A stretch of 59,083 bases of DNA from Pararhodospirillum oryzae. GTDB taxonomy: Bacteria; Pseudomonadota; Alphaproteobacteria; Rhodospirillales; Rhodospirillaceae. The notes below the pieces were generated by a model. That model was not told where the DNA came from. It saw only the letters and a program-made list of their open reading frames with translations, and ran no database searches. This document shows, in pieces, positions 52,024 to 59,083 of the stretch. The DNA is taken from contig NZ_BJZO01000012.1 of assembly GCF_007992075.1 (NCBI RefSeq), forward strand, positions 1 to 59,083, written 5' to 3'. Position numbers and translations under genes: made by a program. Every line of letters begins with the position of its first letter. Position 1 is the first letter of the stretch.

Positions 52024-53178
52024 TCACGCGTTGGTCAGCTTTTCCACGAACTCGGTGCGCAGCTCGCCAAAGAACGCGGTTTGCGCCGGCCACCACCACA
52101 GGCCGTCAATCGCGGCCTGTTCGGGATAGGCCATCTTGAACGCGGCCTGGTTGGCCTCGCTCAGGTGGTTCTCGGCGCCGACGGCGGCCGAGTTGTAGCC
52201 GGTGTTGTTGGCCATCATGGCGCCGATTTCCGGCGTCATCAGGAAGTTGATCAGGGCGTAGGCCTGTTCCACGTTGGCGGCGCCCCGGGGCATGCCCACG
52301 GTATCGATCCAGCCCAGCCCGCCTTCCTTGGGCATGGTGTAGCGCCATTTGGCGTCCACGTCGCGGTGCAGCAGCACCCCGGTGGTGTCCCAGGTCTGGC
52401 CGATGGAACAGCCGGCATCGGTGAAGGCGGCGGTGGCCTCGGTGGCGTTGTTCCAGAAGGCGCCGATGTTCTTTTTGTGCGCCACGGCGAAGTCGTAGGC
52501 GGCCTGGAAGGCCTTGCGCGCCGACTCCTCGTCCTTCACCAGATCCATGCCGCCGCCGGCCGAGATCGCGCCGGTGGCATCCAGGTACAACACGATGCTG
52601 ACCAGCACCGACTTTTGCCGGCACGCCACCCGGCCGTCCAGCCCGTCGGCCCACAGGTCGCCGTAGGACAAGGTGCCGAACTTCAAGTCGGGGTGCTTGG
52701 TGCTGTCGAAGGTGAGCGCTTCCGTGCCCCAGTTGAACGGCGCGAGGTAGCGCTTGCCGCGATGGGTGGCGCCCAGGGTCACCGACTTGCGATAAATCGA
52801 GGGAATGATCTGGTCGGCCTTGAACCGGGTTTCGTCAAGCGGCTGCAACAGATCGTCGCGGTAGTAGTTGGGACCGGTGTCGATGGACGGGAAGATCAGG
52901 TCGAAGCCCGCGCCGCCGGCGGCGCGCAGCTTGTTTTCGCATTCCTCGTTCGACCCGTAGGTGGACAGGTTCATGGTGATGCCGGTCGCCTTCTCGAAGG
53001 CTTCCTTCATGTTGTCCTTGATGTAGTCACCCCAGGCGAAAACGTTGACGCTGCCCGAGCTGGCCCGGGCCCCCTTCAGGATCCACGGGGCCGCCAGCGT
53101 GGCGGCGCCGGCCACGGTCGCGGTCTTCAGCAAGGCACGCCGGCTCATCGGCGCCAGGGCATACGAAGGCTTGGTCAT
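52024..53178 (-). CDS. Periplasmic solute-binding protein, PotD-like, with Tat-type signal
   Basis: 384 residues. SRRALLKTATVAGAATLAAP (~12-31) is a twin-arginine-type leader with cleavage near ARA/SS. VNVFAWGDYIKDNMKEAFEKATGI opens a type II binding-protein fold like PotD; APFNWGTEALTFD and FLMTPEIGAMMANNTGYNSA are typical family strands. Polyamine is the textbook ligand, but the phosphodiesterase in the operon leaves other solutes open. First gene of the transporter operon. Confidence 0.9.
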   Translation of the reverse strand: MTKPSYALAPMSRRALLKTATVAGAATLAAPWILKGARASSGSVNVFAWGDYIKDNMKEAFEKATGITMNLSTYGSNEECENKLRAAGGAGFDLIFPSIDTGPNYYRDDLLQPLDETRFKADQIIPSIYRKSVTLGATHRGKRYLAPFNWGTEALTFDSTKHPDLKFGTLSYGDLWADGLDGRVACRQKSVLVSIVLYLDATGAISAGGGMDLVKDEESARKAFQAAYDFAVAHKKNIGAFWNNATEATAAFTDAGCSIGQTWDTTGVLLHRDVDAKWRYTMPKEGGLGWIDTVGMPRGAANVEQAYALINFLMTPEIGAMMANNTGYNSAAVGAENHLSEANQAAFKMAYPEQAAIDGLWWWPAQTAFFGELRTEFVEKLTNA

Positions 53179-53364
53179 GACTTTTCCTCGCGGGCGAAGA
53201 AGGGGTGGGGGCGCGGCGCATGCCAGAACCCCGGGAATATCCCCGCCACACTAGAGACAAGCCATTGCAGAACCGGGACGGTGCCGTGACGTTTGGATGA
53301 AATCAACCGAAAGGGGGGGAGGGGCCCTTGCAACCGAACCCCTTGAGCCCATCGCGCCGTCGCT

Positions 53365-53715
53365 TCATCCGGGCACGGCCGGGATGATCTGGCGCAGATC
53401 CGGTTCATTGTGAATGAACGTCATGGTCAGGGAGACCGTGATTTCCGCCCCCGCCGGGGCCGGCGCGGCCATCGCCTGATCCAGGGCCCGCAGACTGTCG
53501 TCATCCAGGCCCAGGGCTGTCTCGACCATGGAATCCCGCCATGTCTTCAGGCCGGTGGGCTCCAGGGCGAAGCGGATCATCACGGCAAGATTCGAATAGA
53601 GTTCGTGGTGAACGATCCACCCGCCGGCCGCGCTGATCCGGTCGCTGATTTCGGCAATCACCGCATGGCGATCCTTGCGGGTGATGCCGGAAAGCATGAG
53701 AGGGCTGCGTTTCAT
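53365..53715 (-). CDS. Small ACT-like protein
   Basis: 116 residues. The order ITRKDRHAVIAEISDRISAAGGWIVHHELYSNLAVMIRFAL fits the beta-alpha-beta of an ACT-like ligand-binding domain (start of strand, 'disk' helix, then a strand with hydrophobic pattern). No catalytic motif. AAAGGA is placed about 7 bases before ATG 53715. It lies 23 bases after the cobQ stop and is likely cotranscribed with cobQ. Role unknown. Confidence 0.7.
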   Translation of the reverse strand: MKRSPLMLSGITRKDRHAVIAEISDRISAAGGWIVHHELYSNLAVMIRFALEPTGLKTWRDSMVETALGLDDDSLRALDQAMAAPAPAGAEITVSLTMTFIHNEPDLRQIIPAVPG

Positions 53716-53738
53716 GGCGGTTCCTTTCAAGAAGGGCG

Positions 53739-55292
53739 CTACCGCGCGCAGGCCAGCAGGGCGTCCAGGTCCAGGTTGGCCTCAATGTGGTCGGCCAGGG
53801 CGTCCAGGCTGGCGTCCAGGGCGGTTTCGGCATCGAGCAGGGCGGCCCGGGCCCCCACCTGGCCCAGCCAGTGGGCCCGAAACGCGCCTTGGCCGAACAG
53901 GCCGTGGAGATAGCTGCCCATCACCCGCCCGTCCTTCGACACCGCGCCCTCGGGCCGCCCGCTCTCGGGCCGCCCGCTCTCGGGGCCGTCGTCGGTTTCC
54001 AGGCACAGCCAGGGCCGCGCGAGGCCGGGGCCGGTGGTGCGGCCCATGTGCATCTCGTAGCCCCGGATCAAGGCGCCGCTGATCCCGTCGCGCGCGGTGA
54101 TCGGGGTCAGCACCTTGTCGCGGGTGATCACCGTTTCGATGTCGAGAAGGCCCAGGCCCGGGGTTTGTCCGGGGGGGCCCTCCAGGCCCTCGGGATCGTC
54201 CAGCACCCGGCCCAGCATCTGGTAGCCGCCACACAGGCCCACCACCCGCCCCCCCTGGCGGACGTGGGCGCGCAGGTCGTCGTCCCAGCCGGCCGCGCGC
54301 AGGTGGGCCAGATCGGTGGCCGTGGCCTTGGAGCCGGGCAGCACGATGACATCGGCGTCGCGGGGCAGGGGTTGGCCGGGCGCGATCCAGCACAGATGCA
54401 CCCCGGGCTCGGCGGCCAGGGGATCGAGGTCGTCGAAATTGGCCACGTGGGGCAGGCGGGGCACGGCGATGCGCACCCGCGCGCTGGCGTCCCGGCGCGA
54501 GTCCCGCGCGCCCCCACCCCCGGGGCCCAGGGCCAGGGAATCCTCGGCCGGCAGGCCGGCGGCGCCCGTGAACCAGCGCACCACGCCCTGGCAGGGCCAG
54601 CCGGTGCGTTCGGTGATGATCGCGCACGCCGGGTCGAACAAGGCGAGGTCGCCGCGAAACTTGTTGATCAGATACCCCACCACCCGGGCCCGCTCGGCCG
54701 GGCTCAGCAGGGCGTGGGTGCCCACCAGGGCGGCCAGCACGCCGCCGCGATCGACATCGCCCACCAGCAGCACCGGCAGGTCGGCGGCCTCGGCCAGGGC
54801 CATGTTGACGATATCGCCGGCCTTCAGGTGAACCTCGGCCGGGCTGCCGGCGCCTTCCACCAGCACGAGGTCGGCGCCCGTTCCCACCCGTTCCAGGGAA
54901 TCGAGGACCACGGGCAGCAACTGGCCCCGCATCAGGGGATATTGCCGCGCCGGGCTGGCTCCGATCACCCGGCCACGCAGCACGACTTGCGAGCCCACCC
55001 CGGCCTGGGGCTTGAGCAGCACCGGGTTCATGTGCACCGAGGGCGCCACCTTGCACGCCGCTGCCTGCAGGGCCTGGGCGCGGCCGATTTCGCCCCGTCC
55101 GGGACGGGTGTCGTCGGGATCGGCGTCGCCGTCGGCGGTCACGGCGCTGTTGTTGCTGATGTTCTGGGCCTTGAACGGCCGCACGGCCAGGCCGCGCCGG
55201 GTGTAGGCACGGGCCAGGCCGGCCAGCAGCAGGGTCTTGCCGACGTCGGAGCCGGTCCCCTGGAGCATCAGGCGGCGGGGTTTGGGACTCAT
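53739..55292 (-). CDS. cobQ: Cobyric acid synthase
   Basis: 517 residues. GTGSDVGKT is the P-loop of the dethiobiotin-synthetase-like half, KAQNISNNSAVT the adenosyl-cobyrinate motif, and LCGGYQMLG plus GSYLHGLF mark the class I-type amidotransferase half. It amidates adenosylcobyrinic acid a,c-diamide at four positions with glutamine and ATP. A short 15-base duplication encodes ESGRPESGRPEG near residue 450. It lies downstream of bchE on the same strand, 146 bases away, with a hairpin between. No B12 riboswitch was seen upstream. Confidence 0.95.
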   Translation of the reverse strand: MSPKPRRLMLQGTGSDVGKTLLLAGLARAYTRRGLAVRPFKAQNISNNSAVTADGDADPDDTRPGRGEIGRAQALQAAACKVAPSVHMNPVLLKPQAGVGSQVVLRGRVIGASPARQYPLMRGQLLPVVLDSLERVGTGADLVLVEGAGSPAEVHLKAGDIVNMALAEAADLPVLLVGDVDRGGVLAALVGTHALLSPAERARVVGYLINKFRGDLALFDPACAIITERTGWPCQGVVRWFTGAAGLPAEDSLALGPGGGGARDSRRDASARVRIAVPRLPHVANFDDLDPLAAEPGVHLCWIAPGQPLPRDADVIVLPGSKATATDLAHLRAAGWDDDLRAHVRQGGRVVGLCGGYQMLGRVLDDPEGLEGPPGQTPGLGLLDIETVITRDKVLTPITARDGISGALIRGYEMHMGRTTGPGLARPWLCLETDDGPESGRPESGRPEGAVSKDGRVMGSYLHGLFGQGAFRAHWLGQVGARAALLDAETALDASLDALADHIEANLDLDALLACAR

Positions 55293-55406
55293 GGCACGGG
55301 TTCCCGCGACAGGGGGGCCCCAAAGACCAAGGGCCGCGCCGCCGGAGTGATCCGAACGCAACGCGGCCCCGGGAAGGGACACCGGAAAGAAGCCGGGGCG
55401 AAAGGA

Positions 55407-55429
55407 CCCGGGGAGGCAGCCTCCCCGGG
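55407..55429 (-). terminator. GC-rich hairpin after bchE
   Basis: CCCGGGGAGG-CAG-CCTCCCCGGG, a 10-bp perfect stem, sits 10 bases after the bchE stop on the minus strand, followed by TCCTTTCG. It probably terminates or attenuates transcripts before cobQ. Confidence 0.6.
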
Positions 55430-55438
55430 GGTCGGGCC

Positions 55439-57091
55439 TTACGCCTTGGGGGCCACGGTGTTTTCCGGCAACTGCTGGTCGCCGCCACCACAGGCCATGA
55501 CCTTGGTCGGGGCCTGTTCCTCGGCCATTTCGCCCTCGGCGCCGCCGCAGGCCTTCATGGCCGCCGCGGGACGCTTGTGCTTGGGCGCGCTCTTCCAGGA
55601 ATCCTCGACTTCGTCCACGCGGGCACGCGACTTGTCGAACTCGAACTTCACCCACTTCTTCGACTGCGGGCCCCAGTAGTTGAAGCGGCCGAGGTCGTAG
55701 AACTTGCGCTGGAAGGCGCTGAGCAAGAACGCCTTCAGGCAGCCCAGCAGGTACTTGCGCCGGGTCGGCTCGCGCACCCACGGATAGCCCAGGAACGACT
55801 TGTACATGTAGAAGCGGCGATAGTTCGCCATCACCCGGTCGAGCAGCTCGGCGCGGTCCATGGCGAGCGGCTTCATGATCGGGGTCACGAAGTTGTACTT
55901 CTCGAAGTCGAAGATTTCGACCTTGTCGCCCAGTTCATGGAACAGGTCCGAGAACGGCCACGGGGTGAACATCGACCAGTTGGCCATGTCCGGATTCCAG
56001 TCCATGACCATCTTGTAGGTTTCTTCAAGGGTTTCGGCGGTTTCGTTTTCCAGGCCCACGATGAACTGGGCTTCGGTGACGATGCCATTGGCCCGCAGAA
56101 GGTCGATCGCCTTCTTGTTCTGGGCGACCGTGGTTTCCTTGTTGAACAGGTCCAGCTTCAGCTGGGCCGCCGCCTCGGTGCCGAGCGAGATGTGGACTAG
56201 GCCGGCCTTGCGGTAGAAGGGCAGCAGCTCTTCATCGCGCAGGATGTCGGTCACGCGGGTATTGATGCCCCACAGGATGCCCAGGTCGCGCTTGATCAGT
56301 TCCTCGCAGAACTCGATGAACTTGGCGCGGTTGATGGTGGGTTCCTCGTCGGCCAGGATGAAGAAGCCGACCCCGTGCTCGCGCACCAGGATTTCGATTT
56401 CGTCCACCACCTTCTTCGGATCGCGCACGCGGTAATCGCGCCAGAACTTCCACTGCGAGCAAAACGAGCAGGTGAACGGGCAGCCGCGCGCCATGTTCGG
56501 GGTCGCGACGGGCACGCCCATCGGAATGTAGATGTACTTCTTCCAGTCGAGCACGCTCCAGTCGGGGACAATGGAGTCCACGTCGCGAATGGAGGGTTCG
56601 GCCGGGGTGGCGACGATTTTCTCGCCGTCCATGTAGGCAATGCCGCGAATCGATTCCCGCTCGGCCGGCCAGCGGCCTTCGTCGATGGCGCGCACCAGGT
56701 TCAAGGTGACGGCTTCACCCTCGCCGCGCACGATGACATCGATCCAGGGGGCTTCCAGCAGCACCTGCTGGAACATGAACGTCGCATGGATGCCGCCCAG
56801 CACCGTCACGGCGTCGGGGCACTCTTCCTTGGCGATCTGCAACAGGCGCTCGGCCTTGTAGATGGCCGGGGTCACGGCGGTGGCGCCGATGATGGCGGGC
56901 TTTTCCTCGCGGAAAATGCGCCGCAGGTCATCTTCACTCAGGTCGTCCGTCATCGCGTCGACGAAGCGCAGGTCGGAGTAGCCGCCCGCCTTCAGGTAAC
57001 CGGCAAGATAGGCGACCCAAGCCGGGGACCACTTTCCCGCGACCTCGGCGCCGCCGGAATGGTAGTTCGGATGGACCATGAGGATCCGCAT
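55439..57091 (-). CDS. bchE: Anaerobic Mg-protoporphyrin IX monomethyl ester cyclase
   Basis: 550 residues. The start [19 protein letters not shown] is that of BchE. Residues ~1-160 are the cobalamin-binding-like domain; the radical SAM motif CPFTCSFC has C204, C208, C211. It closes ring E of bacteriochlorophyll under anoxia, using water-derived oxygen, and needs cobalamin. The C-terminal ~35 residues carry two ACGG motifs in a polar tail. Upstream lies a 352-base gap; the MocR-type regulator is further up on the same strand. Confidence 0.96.
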   Translation of the reverse strand: MRILMVHPNYHSGGAEVAGKWSPAWVAYLAGYLKAGGYSDLRFVDAMTDDLSEDDLRRIFREEKPAIIGATAVTPAIYKAERLLQIAKEECPDAVTVLGGIHATFMFQQVLLEAPWIDVIVRGEGEAVTLNLVRAIDEGRWPAERESIRGIAYMDGEKIVATPAEPSIRDVDSIVPDWSVLDWKKYIYIPMGVPVATPNMARGCPFTCSFCSQWKFWRDYRVRDPKKVVDEIEILVREHGVGFFILADEEPTINRAKFIEFCEELIKRDLGILWGINTRVTDILRDEELLPFYRKAGLVHISLGTEAAAQLKLDLFNKETTVAQNKKAIDLLRANGIVTEAQFIVGLENETAETLEETYKMVMDWNPDMANWSMFTPWPFSDLFHELGDKVEIFDFEKYNFVTPIMKPLAMDRAELLDRVMANYRRFYMYKSFLGYPWVREPTRRKYLLGCLKAFLLSAFQRKFYDLGRFNYWGPQSKKWVKFEFDKSRARVDEVEDSWKSAPKHKRPAAAMKACGGAEGEMAEEQAPTKVMACGGGDQQLPENTVAPKA

Positions 57092-57443
57092 GACAGGACT
57101 CCCGCGCGAACGGCGCCCGCTCGCCAGACCCGCCCCTACGGGAAAGGCAACCCGGGCTATGGGGTTGTGAGGGCGCGACTTTGGCGGCAGGCACGCACCC
57201 TGTCAACCCTCCAATCTGCGGCGTTTTCTCGCCTTCCGTGTCGCTTTTTTGGGGGAGCGGTGGGGCTTTGGGGGGCGGGAAGGGGCGGCCTTCGAATACC
57301 GTGGCCGGCGCATGAAGGGGCAGGGCGTTGTATTGACGCATTTTCAAAGCGCAATAAGGGGGCGCCGCGAGGGAGGCGCGATCCGGTGGAATCGACCCGG
57401 GGGCGCCTCGCGGAGCCGGATCGGGACGGAAGAGGGGCCGGCG
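57092..57443. promoter_or_regulatory. bchE upstream region
   Basis: This 352-base gap shows no gene. It carries a plus-strand G-run tract at 57251-57285 (runs of 5, 4, 6, 3 and 4 G with loops of 6, 4, 1 and 2) that could form a quadruplex. A near-palindrome ATTGACGC...GCGCAAT lies at about 57333-57356. GATCCGG (57380-57386)/CCGGATC (57416-57422) may help end the regulator transcript. I looked for TGT-N12-ACA (PpsR) and TTGAT-N4-ATCAA (FNR) sites and saw none. Confidence 0.4.
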
Positions 57444-58991
57444 CTAGGATCGCGTCAGCCGGCCCAGGGCGCGGGTGATCTCCTCGGGGGTCAGGGCGGC
57501 GTAGCCCACGATCAGGTCGCGGCTCAGGTCGGCGTCGCCCGCGCGCAGACCCGAGTCCTGGGCCGGGTACAGGCCCACTCCCACCGCGCGCGCCTCCTGG
57601 GCCACCACCCGCGCCGGCGGCGCCTCGGGGGGCAGCGTGCAATAAAGATGCATGCCGGCCTGGGCCCCGTCGATACGCAGCCCGGGCCCGAACCGCGCGA
57701 TCAATCCCGCCCGGGCGGCGTCGCGCCGGGCGCGGCAGGTAACCCGCAGCCGGCGCAAATGGCGCTCGAAGCGTCCGCTGGCCAGAAAGGCGGCCAGGAT
57801 CTGCTGGTCGAGCCACGATTGCCCGTAGCTCATCAACCCCTTGAGGGCCCGGGCCGCCGGAACCAGCGAGCGGGGCACGACCACGTAGCCGATGCGCAGG
57901 CCGTTGCCCAGGGTCTTGGAAAACGAGCCGACGTACAGCGTGCGTTGCAGGCCATCAAGGGCGGCCAGGGCGGCGACGGGCGGGCCTTCGTAGACGATCT
58001 CGCCGTCGTAATCATCCTCGACCAGGCGCCCGCCCTGGCGCGCGACCTGCTCGATCAGGGCCCGGCGCCGGTCCAGGCTCATGACCGCGCCGGTGGGAAA
58101 CTGATGGGAGGGCGTGACGAAAACCACGCGCGGGCGCGCCGCGCGCAAGGAAGCGGGATCCAGGCCCTCGCGATCGACGCGCCCGGGGTGGATCCGGGCC
58201 CCGTGGGCTTCGAACACGCGCGCGGCGGCGTCGTAGCCCGGGGCCTCGAACCCCACCGGGGTGCCGGGCTCGATCAGCAGGCGCGCGATCAGGTTCAGCC
58301 CCTCCTGGGCGCCGGCGGTGATGATCACCTGATCGGGCGCTGCCACCAGGCCCCGCGCGCCCGCCAGGTAGCTGGCGATGGCGGCGCGCAAGGCGGGGTC
58401 GCCGCCCCGGTCGCCGTACTCGGCCAGGCCTCGCGCGCAGGCTCCCAGCACCATTCCCCCCAGCATCCGCCACGCCCGGACCGGGAACAAGCGCGGGTCC
58501 GGGCGGCCGTACCAGAAATCGAACACCGGTCTTCCGGCTTCCTCGTGGGCCAGGACCGGGGGCTCGATGGGGGGCGGCGCGGGGGGTGCGTTGTCGCCGG
58601 ACGCGGGGACCGCGTTGTCGCCGGACGCGGGGACCGCGTTGTCGCCGGACGCGGGGAGCGCGTTTTCGCCAGACGCGGAGAGCGCGTTGTCGCGGGAAAG
58701 GTCGGAAGGGGGCGCGACCGTCGGCGGCGGGGGCAGATCGGCGGGCAGCAGGCGGGCGACGAAGGTGCCCGATCCCCGGGCCCGCTCCAGGTAGCCCTCG
58801 GCCGCCAGCCAGTCAAAAGCCAGGATCACGGTGTTGCGCGAAACGCCCAGGTCCCGCGCCAGATCGCGCGTCGAGGGCAGGCGGGCCCCGGCTGGCAGCT
58901 GGCCGCCAATCACCCGGTCGCGGATGGTCCGGTAGATCTGTTCTTGCAAGGTCGGCGCGGGGCGGGCGCGATCCAGGGGAAAGGGCAACAT
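57444..58991 (-). CDS. MocR/PdxR-type transcriptional regulator (GntR HTH plus aminotransferase domain)
   Basis: 515 residues. The GntR winged helix (~10-75) has LQEQIYRTIRDRVIGGQLPAGARLPSTRDLA; a long linker (~85-150) contains four 8-residue repeats of GDNAVPAS type. The fold-type I aminotransferase domain follows, with the PLP-lysine segment GSFSKTLGNGLRIGY. Such proteins sense PLP or amino-compound imines and regulate a nearby gene. The target is not obvious; bchE is the next gene on the same strand. ATG 58991 gives the standard start. Confidence 0.9.
   Translation of the reverse strand: MLPFPLDRARPAPTLQEQIYRTIRDRVIGGQLPAGARLPSTRDLARDLGVSRNTVILAFDWLAAEGYLERARGSGTFVARLLPADLPPPPTVAPPSDLSRDNALSASGENALPASGDNAVPASGDNAVPASGDNAPPAPPPIEPPVLAHEEAGRPVFDFWYGRPDPRLFPVRAWRMLGGMVLGACARGLAEYGDRGGDPALRAAIASYLAGARGLVAAPDQVIITAGAQEGLNLIARLLIEPGTPVGFEAPGYDAAARVFEAHGARIHPGRVDREGLDPASLRAARPRVVFVTPSHQFPTGAVMSLDRRRALIEQVARQGGRLVEDDYDGEIVYEGPPVAALAALDGLQRTLYVGSFSKTLGNGLRIGYVVVPRSLVPAARALKGLMSYGQSWLDQQILAAFLASGRFERHLRRLRVTCRARRDAARAGLIARFGPGLRIDGAQAGMHLYCTLPPEAPPARVVAQEARAVGVGLYPAQDSGLRAGDADLSRDLIVGYAALTPEEITRALGRLTRS
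58591..58686. repeat. 24-bp minisatellite inside the MocR-type gene
   Basis: Four tandem 24-base units (58591-58614, 58615-58638, 58639-58662, 58663-58686; TTGTCGCCGGACGCGGGGAC is the first 20 bases) with a partial fifth. The first three are nearly identical, the last more diverged. Each codes for eight residues, so copy changes keep the frame and alter linker length. Confidence 0.85.
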
Positions 58992-59083
58992 GACCAGAAA
59001 CGGACTCCGTGACGATATCCCGCCGGGCCGGTGGCGGGGCAATCGGGTGAAGCCTTGGATACCCTCGCAAGAGGGCTCCCCAA

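Noticed and set aside
55293-55438. Cobalamin riboswitch upstream of cobQ
   Set aside because: The space is only 146 bases, much of it a GC-rich terminator-like hairpin, and no B12 box was seen.
57092-57443. PpsR or FNR sites controlling bchE
   Set aside because: No TGT-N12-ACA or TTGAT-N4-ATCAA was found in the gap, so no such regulation is claimed.
58591-58686. CRISPR array
   Set aside because: Units are directly tandem without spacers and are in frame in a gene; no cas genes in the window.

Overview
The window is a chromosomal segment of a GC-rich alphaproteobacterium. bchE (anaerobic Mg-protoporphyrin monomethyl ester cyclase), an aspartate-type hemB, a class I PHA synthase and cobalamin synthesis together point to a purple non-sulfur phototroph, probably Rhodospirillaceae (Rhodospirillum/Pararhodospirillum-like). 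The species is inferred from gene content only.

Layout. 1-4.3 kb: two identical tRNA-Gly(GCC) genes, a terminator, then a large SIR2-domain protein resembling defence-associated sirtuins. 4.4-7.1 kb: a methyltransferase, a membrane protein and a cyclic-nucleotide-binding/CPBP fusion with an altered active site. 7.1-11.8 kb: a glycolipid cluster: a DGDG-synthase-like GT4 divergent from galE, a fatty-acid desaturase-like protein and an MGDG-synthase-like GT28. 11.8-14.4 kb: a tautomerase, a two-gene cassette ending in a degenerate ImmA/IrrE-like protein, and a promoter-hairpins-terminator unit that looks like a structured RNA of about 340 nt. 14.5-18.8 kb: two paralogous secreted proteins, a two-domain glycosyltransferase and a family of dispersed hairpin repeats. 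18.9-22.3 kb: a complete His-Xaa-Ser system (hxsD, hxsB, hxsC, hxsA) with two radical SAM enzymes and a substrate carrying HXS repeats.

22.4-36.4 kb is mostly housekeeping and signalling: histidine kinase, beta-carbonic anhydrase, dut-thyX, hrpB, hspQ, msrA, a GGDEF-EAL protein, a GntR regulator and a sulfotransferase. 36.5-42.3 kb holds the overlapping metY-hemB pair and a divergent valine/isobutyryl-CoA catabolic operon (acyl-CoA dehydrogenase, HIBYL-CoA hydrolase, mmsB) preceded by a LiuR-like palindrome. 42.6-45.5 kb: a GT2 and phaC. 45.5-47.9 kb: a lower-GC vsr-methyltransferase-Eco29kI-type restriction operon. 48.1-53.2 kb: a PotABCD-like ABC importer with a phosphodiesterase-type gene at its end. 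53.4-59 kb: an ACT-like protein, cobQ, bchE and a MocR/PdxR-type regulator.

The observations most worth follow-up are the His-Xaa-Ser locus, the galactolipid-type cluster, the candidate structured RNA at about 14.0-14.35 kb, the pseudo-ImmA cassette and the dispersed repeat family.
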